The translations under genes were made by a program, and so were the position numbers. Shown one piece after another: positions 16,328 to 24,414 of a stretch of DNA of 64,000 nt; position 1 is the stretch's first letter; each line of letters opens with the position of its first letter. A model generated the notes under the pieces. It was given only the letters and a program-made list of their open reading frames with translations. It was not told the DNA's origin and searched no databases. The stretch lies in the NCBI RefSeq assembly GCF_025666195.1, contig NZ_CP102592.1, positions 1,612,001-1,676,000 of the forward strand, read 5' to 3'. The DNA is from Xanthomonas sp. CFBP 8443 (GTDB lineage: Bacteria > Pseudomonadota > Gammaproteobacteria > Xanthomonadales > Xanthomonadaceae).

Positions 16328-17767
16328 ATGAGCCAGCGTTTCCAGAGCTATATCGACGGCCAGTGGGTGGCCGGCAGCGACATCGCGGCGGACGAGAATC
16401 CGTCCGACCTGTCCGCGCCGGTGGGCGAGGTCGGCAGCGTCGATGCCGACGCGGTGCGCGGCGCGATCGCCGCGGCCAATGCGGCGCAGGCCAAATGGGC
16501 GGCGAGCACGCCACAGCAGCGCGCCGACGCGCTGGACTTCGTCGGCAGCGAGATCCTGGCGCGCAAGCAGGAGCTGGGCACGCTGCTGGCTTCCGAAGAA
16601 GGCAAGACCTTGCCGGAAAGCATCGGCGAGGCCGCGCGCGCCGGGCAGATCTTCAAGTTCTTCGCCGGCGAGGCGCTGCGCATTCCCGGCGAGAAACTCG
16701 CCTCTACCCGTCCCGGCGTGGACGTGGAGATCACCCGCGAGCCGGTCGGCACGGTCGGCATCATCGCGCCGTGGAATTTCCCGCTGGCGATCCCGGCGTG
16801 GAAGATCGCTCCGGCGCTGGCCTACGGCAATACCGTGGTGTTCAAGCCGGCCGAGATCGTGCCGGGTTGCGCCTGGGCGCTGGCCGAGATCCTCAGCCGC
16901 GCCGGCCTGCCCAGCGGCGCGTTCAACCTGGTGATCGGCAGCGGCCGCACCGTCGGCCAGGCGCTGGTCGAGGACCGTGGCATCGACGCCTTGAGCTTCA
17001 CCGGCTCGGTGCCCACCGGCAACCATCTGCTCAAGCAGGCCGCCGCGCGCGGGCTGAAGATCCAGCTGGAAATGGGCGGCAAGAATCCGCTCGTGGTGCT
17101 GGCCGATGCGGACCTGGACCTGGCGGTGGAGATCGCGGTCAACGGCGCGTACTTCTCCACCGGCCAGCGCTGCACCGCCTCCAGCCGGCTGATCGTCGAG
17201 CGCGCGGTGTACGACGACTTCGTCGCGCGGGTGAGCAAGCGCCTGGCCACGCTGAAGATCGGCCATGCGCTGACCCCGGGCATCGACATCGGCCCGGTCG
17301 CCAGCGCCAGCCAGTTCGAACAGGACCGCGACTACGTGCGCATCGCGCAGGAAGAGGGCGCCGAGCTGGTGTACGGCGGCGACGCGCTGGAATGCGAGCA
17401 CCAGGGCCACTACATGCGTCCGGCACTGATCGCCGCGCAGCCGCAGCACCGCATCGCGCGCGAGGAAGTGTTCGGGCCGGTCGCGGCGGTGATGCCCGCC
17501 GACGACTACGAGCATGCGCTGGCGCTGGCCAACGACACCGAATTCGGCCTGTGCGCCGGCATCGCCACGCGCTCGCTGAAGCACGCCACGCATTTCAAGC
17601 GGCATGCGCAGGCCGGCATGGTGATGGTCAACCTGCCCACCGCCGGGGTCGATCCGCACGTGCCGTTCGGCGGGCGCAAGGCCTCCAGCTACGGCCCGCG
17701 CGAGCAGGGCCGCTATGCGGTGGAGTTCTATACGACGGTCAAGACGGCCTATACATTCGCGGGATGA
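16328..17767 (+). CDS. 2,5-dioxovalerate (ketoglutarate semialdehyde) dehydrogenase
   Basis: Encodes 479 residues of the aldehyde dehydrogenase superfamily. The general base is E248 in LEMGGKNP and the nucleophile C282 in GQRCTASS; the cofactor motif FTGSVPTG is upstream. The length and the context indicate the last pathway step, oxidising 2-oxoglutarate semialdehyde to 2-oxoglutarate with NAD(P). A strong AGGAGG precedes the ATG at 16328, and the gene starts 17 bases after araD1. Other semialdehydes such as succinate semialdehyde are possible substrates for this family, but the arabonate dehydratase and AraD1 genes favour this call. Confidence 0.88.
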   Translation: MSQRFQSYIDGQWVAGSDIAADENPSDLSAPVGEVGSVDADAVRGAIAAANAAQAKWAASTPQQRADALDFVGSEILARKQELGTLLASEEGKTLPESIGEAARAGQIFKFFAGEALRIPGEKLASTRPGVDVEITREPVGTVGIIAPWNFPLAIPAWKIAPALAYGNTVVFKPAEIVPGCAWALAEILSRAGLPSGAFNLVIGSGRTVGQALVEDRGIDALSFTGSVPTGNHLLKQAAARGLKIQLEMGGKNPLVVLADADLDLAVEIAVNGAYFSTGQRCTASSRLIVERAVYDDFVARVSKRLATLKIGHALTPGIDIGPVASASQFEQDRDYVRIAQEEGAELVYGGDALECEHQGHYMRPALIAAQPQHRIAREEVFGPVAAVMPADDYEHALALANDTEFGLCAGIATRSLKHATHFKRHAQAGMVMVNLPTAGVDPHVPFGGRKASSYGPREQGRYAVEFYTTVKTAYTFAG

Positions 17768-17864
17768 ACTGATCGATCCACTCGCGCGCCTGCCTGGGAG
17801 GGTGGGCGGCCGCCGCGGCCAGAGCGCCGCGCGACCGCCAGCGTGCAACGAACGAGGAAGGGTT

Positions 17865-18857
17865 ATGCAGAAGTCGGCAGTGCGTGCGGCGGTACTGGGG
17901 ATGGCGGTGCTGCTGGGCGCGGCGTTGAGCGCGTGTTCCGGCGGCGGCAAGGACGCGGCCGGCAAGCCGGGCCAGATCACGGTGGGTTTCAGCCAGGTCG
18001 GCGCCGAGAGCGAGTGGCGCACCGCCAACACCGCCTCGGTCAAGCAGGCGATCGAGCAGGCGGGGATGAAACTGAAGTTCTCCGATGCGCAGCAGAAGCA
18101 GGAGAACCAGATCAAGGCGCTGCGCTCGTTCATCGCCCAGCGCGTGGACGTGATCGCGTTCTCGCCGGTGGTCGAATCCGGCTGGGAAACCGTACTGCGC
18201 GAGGCCAAGGCGGCGAACATCCCGGTGGTGCTGACCGACCGCGCGGTCAAGGTCTCCGACGACACGCTGTACACCACGCTGATCGGCTCGGATTTCGTCG
18301 AAGAAGGGCGCAAGGCCGGGCGTTGGCTGCTCGAGCAGTCGCCGCTGAAGGACGGCGACAAGCCGGTGCGCATCGTCGAGCTGCAGGGCACCGTGGGCTC
18401 GGCGCCGGCGATCGACCGCATGAAGGGCTTCAAGGAGATCATCGCCGCCAACCCGCGCTTCCAGGTGGTGCGCTCGCAGAGCGGCGACTTCACCCGCGCC
18501 AAGGGCAAGGAAGTGATGGAGGCGTTCCTGAAGTCGGAAGGGCGCAACATCGACGTGCTCTACGCGCACAACGACGACATGGCGATCGGCGCGATCCAGG
18601 CGATCGAGGAAGCCGGGCTGAAGCCGGGCAAGGACATCCTGGTGATCTCGATCGACGGGGTGAAGGGTGCGTTCGAGGCGATGCAGGCCGGCAAGCTCAA
18701 CGTCACCGTCGAATGCAATCCGCTGCTCGGCCCGCAGCTGGTGCATGCGATCCGCGACGTCAAGGCCGGTAAGCCGTTGCCCAAGCGCATCGTGGTCGAG
18801 GAATCGGTGTACACCCAGGAGCAGGCCGCCGCCGAGCTGCCCAATCGCAAGTACTGA
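17865..18857 (+). CDS. Sugar ABC transporter substrate-binding lipoprotein (YtfQ-like)
   Basis: Encodes 330 residues. The N-terminus has a lipoprotein signal with lipobox LSAC, acylated Cys at residue 24. The mature protein has the two-lobed sugar-binding fold: ITVGFSQVGAESEWRTAN, LTDRAV, ELQGTVGSAPAIDR and YAHNDDMAIGAIQAIEEAG. These segments are the wording of YtfQ, the E. coli galactofuranose binding protein. In an arabinose cluster, L-arabinofuranose is a plausible ligand. The ATG at 17865 is preceded by GAGGAAGGG. Its ATPase and two permeases follow directly. Confidence 0.9.
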   Translation: MQKSAVRAAVLGMAVLLGAALSACSGGGKDAAGKPGQITVGFSQVGAESEWRTANTASVKQAIEQAGMKLKFSDAQQKQENQIKALRSFIAQRVDVIAFSPVVESGWETVLREAKAANIPVVLTDRAVKVSDDTLYTTLIGSDFVEEGRKAGRWLLEQSPLKDGDKPVRIVELQGTVGSAPAIDRMKGFKEIIAANPRFQVVRSQSGDFTRAKGKEVMEAFLKSEGRNIDVLYAHNDDMAIGAIQAIEEAGLKPGKDILVISIDGVKGAFEAMQAGKLNVTVECNPLLGPQLVHAIRDVKAGKPLPKRIVVEESVYTQEQAAAELPNRKY

Positions 18858-18870
18858 CGGAGCGCCGCCG

Positions 18871-20385
18871 ATGAACCCGGTCGTGCTGCACGCGCAGGGC
18901 CTGAGCAAGGCCTACGCCGGCGTCGCTGCGCTGGACGACGTGGCGCTGTGCCTGCGCCGTGGCGAGATCCATGCGCTGATGGGCCAGAACGGCGCCGGCA
19001 AGTCGACCCTGATCAAGCTGCTGACCGGCGTGGTCGCGGCCGATGCCGGGCGCATGGCGCTGGGCGGCGACGCGATCGCGCCGAGCTCGCCGTTGCAGGC
19101 GCAGCAGCTGGGCATCAGCACGGTGTACCAGGAAGTGAACCTGTGCCCGAACCTGTCGGTGGCCGAGAACATCTTCGCCGGCCGCTATCCGTTGAAGGGT
19201 TGGCCGCGGCGCATCGACTGGCGCCGCGTCGAGCGCGAGGCGCACGCGGGCCTGCAGCGCCTGGGCGTGGACATCGACGTGCGCCGCGCGCTGTCCAGCT
19301 ATCCGGTAGCGGTGCAGCAGATGGTGGCGATCGCGCGCGCGCTGAGCGTGTCGGCGCGGGTGCTGATCCTCGATGAGCCGACCTCCAGCCTCGACGAAGG
19401 CGAGGTCGCCGAACTGTTCCGGGTCATGCGCGCGCTGCGCGAGCAGGGCATGGCGATCCTGTTCGTGACCCATTTCCTCGACCAGGTGTACGCGGTGTCC
19501 GACCGCATCAGCGTGCTGCGCAACGGGCGCCTGGTCGGCGAGTACCTGGCGGCGGAGCTGCCGGCGCCGCGGCTGATCGCGGCGATGGTCGGGCGCGAAG
19601 TGGACGTGGCCGCGGCCGCCGCCGCCGCGGTGCACGTCGCGGCGCCGGAACACGCGCCGGTGTTGCTGCAGGCGCAGGGCCTGGGCCGCCGCGGCCAGTT
19701 GCATCCGGTCGACCTGCAGTTGCGCCGCGGCCAGGTGCTGGGCCTGGCCGGCCTGCTCGGCGCCGGCCGCACCGAACTGGCGCGGCTGCTGTTCGGCCTG
19801 GACCGCGCCGATTGCGGCCGCGTGTCCATCGACGGCCGCGAGATCGCACTGCGCGGCCCGCCCGACGCGATCCGCCACGGCCTGGCGCTGTGCCCGGAAG
19901 AGCGCAAGACCGACGGCATCGTCGCCGAGCTGTCGGTGCGCGAGAACATCGTGCTGGCGCTGCAGGCGCGCATGGGATTGCGCCGGTTCCTGCCGCTGGC
20001 CGAGCAGTTGCGCATCGCGCAGGGCTACGTGGACGTGCTGGGCATCAAGACTGCGAGCCTGGAAACCCCGGTCGGCCTGCTGTCCGGCGGCAACCAGCAG
20101 AAAGTGGTGCTGGCGCGCTGGCTGGCGACGCGGCCGCGGCTGCTGATCCTCGACGAACCCACCCGCGGCATCGACATCGCCGCCAAGCAGGACATCATGA
20201 CCCGCATTCTGGCGCTGGCCCGCGAGGGTATGGCGGTGTTGTTCATTTCCGCCGAGGTCGCCGAGATCGAGCGCATCGCCGACCGCATCGCGGTGCTGCG
20301 CGAACGCCGCCTGGTCGGCGAACTGCCGGGTGGATGCGGCGAGCGCGCGGTGTTCGAACTGATCGCCGGGAGTGCGGCGGCATGA
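18871..20385 (+). CDS. Sugar ABC transporter ATP-binding protein (YtfR-like)
   Basis: Encodes 504 residues with two fused ABC domains, as in all carbohydrate CUT2 ATPases. Domain one has Walker A GQNGAGKST near residue 40, a divergent signature and Walker B LILDEPTSSLD. Domain two has the degenerate P-loop GLLGAGRTEL, signature LLSGGNQQKV and Walker B LILDEPTRGID. The gene starts 13 bases after the binding-protein stop and its last four bases overlap the permease start, so translation is coupled. Confidence 0.93.
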   Translation: MNPVVLHAQGLSKAYAGVAALDDVALCLRRGEIHALMGQNGAGKSTLIKLLTGVVAADAGRMALGGDAIAPSSPLQAQQLGISTVYQEVNLCPNLSVAENIFAGRYPLKGWPRRIDWRRVEREAHAGLQRLGVDIDVRRALSSYPVAVQQMVAIARALSVSARVLILDEPTSSLDEGEVAELFRVMRALREQGMAILFVTHFLDQVYAVSDRISVLRNGRLVGEYLAAELPAPRLIAAMVGREVDVAAAAAAAVHVAAPEHAPVLLQAQGLGRRGQLHPVDLQLRRGQVLGLAGLLGAGRTELARLLFGLDRADCGRVSIDGREIALRGPPDAIRHGLALCPEERKTDGIVAELSVRENIVLALQARMGLRRFLPLAEQLRIAQGYVDVLGIKTASLETPVGLLSGGNQQKVVLARWLATRPRLLILDEPTRGIDIAAKQDIMTRILALAREGMAVLFISAEVAEIERIADRIAVLRERRLVGELPGGCGERAVFELIAGSAAA

Positions 20386-21437
20386 GCGCGGCGGCCACGC
20401 CGTCTTCGACCGCGCCGCGGCTGCCGGCGCGCATCGTCGCCCACCCGCTGTTCTGGCCGCTGGCGACGCTGGCGCTGCTGCTGCTCGGCAACGGCCTGTG
20501 GAATCCCGGCTTCCTGGCGCTGCAATGGCGCGACGGGCATCTGTACGGCAACCTGATCGACATCGGCAACCGCGCCGCGCCGCTGGCGCTGGTCGCAATG
20601 GGCATGACCCTGGTGATCGCGGTGCGCGGCCTGGACATCTCGGTCGGCGCGGTGGTGGCGATCGCCGCGACCGTGGCGGCGTGGATGATCGGCGGCGGCG
20701 AGCACAGCCGCTTCCCACTGTGGATGGTGATCGTGGCGCCGCTGCTGGTCGCCGCCGCGTGCGGGTTGTGGAATGGGCTGCTGGTGGTCAAGGTCGGCAT
20801 GCAGCCGATCATCGCCACGCTGATCCTGATGGTGGCCGGGCGCGGCGTCGCGCAGCTGATCGGCGACGGCCAGATCCTGACCATCTACTACCCGCCGTAT
20901 TTCTATCTGGGCAACGGCTTCCTGTTCGGCCTGCCGTTCGCGCTGTTCGTGGTCGCGGCGGTGTTCGTGGTATTGCAGCTGCTGCTCGGGCGCACCGCGC
21001 TGGGCCTGTTCGTGCGCGCGATCGGGCACAACCCGCGCGCGGCGCGCGTGGCCGGGGTCAAGGCGCGGCTGATCGCGGTGCTGCTGTACGTGTTCTGCGC
21101 GTTCAGCGCCGGCCTGGCCGGGCTGCTGATCAGCTCCAACGTCAAGAGCGCCGACGCCAACAACGCCGGCCAGCTGATGGAACTGGACGCGATCCTGGCG
21201 GTCACCCTCGGCGGCACGCTGCTCGATGGCGGCCGCTTCAGCCTGGCCGGCAGCCTGATCGGCGCGCTGATCATCCAGACCCTGACCGCGACCATCTACG
21301 CGATCGGCGTGCCGGCGCAGGTCAACATGCTGATCAAGGCGCTGCTGGTGTTCGCGGTGATGCTGCTGCAATCGCCGCAGTTCCGCGCCAGCGTGCGCGG
21401 CTGGGTGCGGCGCCCGGATCCGGGAGCGGGACGATGA
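20382..21437 (+). CDS. Sugar ABC transporter permease 1 (YtfT-like)
   Basis: Encodes 351 residues with about eight to ten membrane helices, CUT2 (BPD_transp_2) type. Diagnostic are VAMGMTLVIAVRGLDISVGAVVA near residue 70 and AIGHNPRAARVAGVK in the cytoplasmic coupling region. Two different permeases follow one ATPase, the YtfT/YjfF arrangement of the galactofuranose system. ATGA overlaps link it to the genes on both sides. Confidence 0.92.
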   Translation: MSAAATPSSTAPRLPARIVAHPLFWPLATLALLLLGNGLWNPGFLALQWRDGHLYGNLIDIGNRAAPLALVAMGMTLVIAVRGLDISVGAVVAIAATVAAWMIGGGEHSRFPLWMVIVAPLLVAAACGLWNGLLVVKVGMQPIIATLILMVAGRGVAQLIGDGQILTIYYPPYFYLGNGFLFGLPFALFVVAAVFVVLQLLLGRTALGLFVRAIGHNPRAARVAGVKARLIAVLLYVFCAFSAGLAGLLISSNVKSADANNAGQLMELDAILAVTLGGTLLDGGRFSLAGSLIGALIIQTLTATIYAIGVPAQVNMLIKALLVFAVMLLQSPQFRASVRGWVRRPDPGAGR

Positions 21438-22462
21438 GCGCGGCCGGCGTGCCGATCCAGAACGCGCGCGGCCTGCGCCGCGCCGGCACGCTGCTGCACG
21501 GCGCGCGCCTGCCGCTGGCGATCACCGTGGCCCTGTTCGTGGCCATGGCCGGCGCCGGCGGCGTGCTCTACGACGGCTTCCTGTCGCCGCAGGTGTTCGC
21601 CAATCTGCTGATCGACAACGCCTTCCTGTGCATCGCCGCTGTCGGCATGACGTTCGTGATCCTCAGCGGCGGCATCGACCTGTCGGTGGGCGCGGTGATC
21701 GCCTTCACCACGGTGCTGTCGGCCTCGCTGGTGCAGCGCCACGGCTGGTCGCCGCTGGCGGCGATCCCGCTGGTGCTGCTGCTCGGTGCGCTGTTCGGTG
21801 CGTTCATGGGCGTGCTGATCCAGCGCTACCGGCTGCAGCCGTTCGTGGTGACCCTGGCCGGCATGTTCCTGGCGCGCGGCGCCAGCTACCTGATCAGCGT
21901 CGATTCGATTCCGATCGACGATGCGCTGTACGTGGCCATCGCCCAGGTGCGGGTGCCGATCGGCGCCGGCGCCTCGCTGTCGATCGGCGCGCTGGTCGCG
22001 CTGGCCATGGTGGCGCTGGGCATGTGGCTGGCGCATAGCACACGCTTCGGCCGCTGCGTGTATGCGCTGGGCGGCAGCGAAGCCTCGGCGCGGCTGATGG
22101 GCCTGCCGGTGGCCGCCACCCAGGTCAAGGTCTACGCCTTCAGCGGGTTCTGCTCGGCGCTGGCCGGGGTGGTGTGCACGTTCTACATGCTGTCCGGCTA
22201 CAGCCTGCATGCGCTGGGTCTGGAACTGGACGCGATCGCCGCGGTGGTGATCGGCGGCACGCTGCTGGCCGGCGGCAGCGGCTACGTGATCGGCACGCTG
22301 TTCGGCGTGCTGATCCTGGGCGTGATCCAGACCCTGATCGTGTTCGACGGCACGCTCAGCTCGTGGTGGACACGCATCGTGATCGGCGCGCTGCTGTTGG
22401 TGTTCTGCCTGCTGCAGCGCCTGTTGACCCGGCGCCTGCCGGAATCGGGAGCGGACGCATGA
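21434..22462 (+). CDS. Sugar ABC transporter permease 2 (YjfF-like)
   Basis: Encodes 342 residues, second CUT2 permease of the transporter, with the family segment AVGMTFVILSGGIDLSVGAVIAF and the coupling region ALGGSEASARLMGLP. It presumably pairs with the preceding permease as a heterodimer across the inner membrane. Start and stop both overlap neighbours by four bases (21434 with permease 1, 22459 with GH127), so a transporter gene is translationally coupled to a glycosidase gene. Confidence 0.92.
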   Translation: MSAAGVPIQNARGLRRAGTLLHGARLPLAITVALFVAMAGAGGVLYDGFLSPQVFANLLIDNAFLCIAAVGMTFVILSGGIDLSVGAVIAFTTVLSASLVQRHGWSPLAAIPLVLLLGALFGAFMGVLIQRYRLQPFVVTLAGMFLARGASYLISVDSIPIDDALYVAIAQVRVPIGAGASLSIGALVALAMVALGMWLAHSTRFGRCVYALGGSEASARLMGLPVAATQVKVYAFSGFCSALAGVVCTFYMLSGYSLHALGLELDAIAAVVIGGTLLAGGSGYVIGTLFGVLILGVIQTLIVFDGTLSSWWTRIVIGALLLVFCLLQRLLTRRLPESGADA

Positions 22463-24414
22463 CGGAACATGAAGATCCAGGCCTGGCCTGCACACGCCGC
22501 GACTTCCTCCAGTACGGCGGCGCCTCGCTGGCCGCGCTGGGTGTGCTGGCGCAGGGCGAGGCGCTGGCCGCACCGCCTGCGGAGGTAGCAGCGGCCGCGA
22601 AACGGCAGCCGGCCGTGCAACTGCGCGAGCAGCCGTTCGCGCTGGGCCAGGTGCAACTGCTCGACGGCCCGTTCCTGCAGGCACGCGAGCGCGACCGCCG
22701 CTACCTGATGTCCATTCCCAACGACCGCCTGTTGCACAATTTCCGGCTCGCCGCAGGCCTGGACTCGCAGGCCGAGCCGCTGGGCGGCTGGGAGTCGCCG
22801 CATTGCGAGATCCGCGGGCATTTCGCCGGCGGCCACTATCTGTCGGCCTGCGCGCTGCTGTACGCAGCTACCGGCGACGCCGCGCTGAAGGACAAGGCCG
22901 ATGCGCTGGTCGCCGACCTGGCGCGCTGCCAGCGCGCAGACGGCTACATCGGCGCGTACCCGTCCTCGTTCTACGACCGGCTCGGCCGCCGCGAGGAGGT
23001 GTGGGTGCCGATCTACACCGCGCACAAGATCCTGGCCGGGCACCTGGACATGGCCCGCCATGCCGGCAACGCGCAGGCGCTGCGCACCGCGCAGCGCTTC
23101 GCCGACTGGCTGGGCGCGTGGATGGACGGCTTCGACGACGCGCAGTGGCAGCGCATCCTCGGCGTGGAGTTCGGCGGCGTGCACGAGTCGCTGCTGGAGC
23201 TGTACCTGCTCAGCGGCGACGACAACTACCGGCGCTGGGCCGCGCGCTACGAACAGGCCTCGCTGCTCGAGCCGCTGGCGCAGGGCCGCGATGTGCTGGC
23301 CGGGCTGCATGCCAATACCCAGATCCCCAAGATCGTCGCCGCCGCGCGCGCCTACGAGATCGGCGGCGAGCCGCGCCAGCGCCAGGTCGCCGAATTCTTC
23401 TGGCGCACGGTCAGCGGCCACCATGCCTACTGCACCGGCGGCACCAGCGACTTCGAACTGTTCGGCAAGCCGGACCACTTCGCAGGGCGCCTGAGCGGGC
23501 ACAGCCACGAGTGCTGCTGCAGCTACAACATGCTCAAGCTGACCCGGCACCTGTACACCTGGCAGCCGGACGCGGCGCTGATGGACTACTACGAGCGCGT
23601 GCTGTTCAACGCGCGGCTGGGCACCCAGGACGAAGCCGGCATGATGATGTACTTCGTGCCGATGGATGCCGGCTACTGGAAGCTCTACAACACCCCGTTC
23701 GCCTCGTTCTGGTGCTGCACCGGCACCGGTGTGGAGGAGTTCGCCAAGAGCAACGACAGCATCTACTTCCGCGACGATGCCGGGCTCACCGTCAACCTGT
23801 TCATCGCCTCGCAGCTGGACTGGCCCGAGCGCGGCATGCGCGTGGTCCAGCGCACGCGATTCCCGCAACAGGAAGGCACCGCGCTGGAGTTCCAGTGCAA
23901 GCGCGCGCAGCAGATGACGCTGCGCCTGCGCATCCCGTACTGGGCCACGCAAGGCGTGCGCCTGCGCATCAACGGCAAGGCGCAGGCGGTCGAGGCGACA
24001 CCTGGCAGCTATCTGGCGCTGGAGCGCCGTTTCGCCGACGGCGACCGCATCGAACTGGACCTGCCGATGGCGCTGCACGCCGCGCCGCTGCCCGACGAAC
24101 CCAGCCTGCAGGCGATGATGTACGGCCCGCTGGTGCTGGCCGCGCAGTTGGGCAGCGACGGCATCGATCCGGCGCAGCTGCACGTGTCCGACCAGCGGCC
24201 GTCGTTGAACCGGATCGTCGGCCGCCAGTTGCCGGCGGTGTATTTCGCGCCGGAGCAGCTGTGGGCGCGCAAGCGCGAGGGCCAGGAACAGGTGTTCGAG
24301 GCCGATGGCATCCAGGGCCCGATCACCCTGGTGCCGTTCTACCGCATCGCCCACGAGCGCTACGCGGTCTATTGCCGAGCGAGGCCGGTATGGGAAAAGA
24401 ACCCGCAGTTCTGA
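22459..24414 (+). CDS. GH127 beta-L-arabinofuranosidase, Tat-exported
   Basis: Encodes 651 residues. A twin-arginine signal is visible as TRRDFLQYGGASLAALGVL (R13, R14). The catalytic (alpha/alpha)6 barrel has the zinc-thiolate centre typical of GH127: the HECCCS motif (E351, C352-C354) and the Cys pair in FWCCTGTGVEEF (C419, C420), one of which is the unusual Cys nucleophile. C-terminal beta domains follow (YGPLVLAAQLG). GH127 removes terminal beta-L-arabinofuranose, for example from extensin-type glycans. Tat export of a cysteine-metal enzyme makes sense, because the site can be assembled before export. Start overlaps the permease stop. Confidence 0.9.
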   Translation: MTEHEDPGLACTRRDFLQYGGASLAALGVLAQGEALAAPPAEVAAAAKRQPAVQLREQPFALGQVQLLDGPFLQARERDRRYLMSIPNDRLLHNFRLAAGLDSQAEPLGGWESPHCEIRGHFAGGHYLSACALLYAATGDAALKDKADALVADLARCQRADGYIGAYPSSFYDRLGRREEVWVPIYTAHKILAGHLDMARHAGNAQALRTAQRFADWLGAWMDGFDDAQWQRILGVEFGGVHESLLELYLLSGDDNYRRWAARYEQASLLEPLAQGRDVLAGLHANTQIPKIVAAARAYEIGGEPRQRQVAEFFWRTVSGHHAYCTGGTSDFELFGKPDHFAGRLSGHSHECCCSYNMLKLTRHLYTWQPDAALMDYYERVLFNARLGTQDEAGMMMYFVPMDAGYWKLYNTPFASFWCCTGTGVEEFAKSNDSIYFRDDAGLTVNLFIASQLDWPERGMRVVQRTRFPQQEGTALEFQCKRAQQMTLRLRIPYWATQGVRLRINGKAQAVEATPGSYLALERRFADGDRIELDLPMALHAAPLPDEPSLQAMMYGPLVLAAQLGSDGIDPAQLHVSDQRPSLNRIVGRQLPAVYFAPEQLWARKREGQEQVFEADGIQGPITLVPFYRIAHERYAVYCRARPVWEKNPQF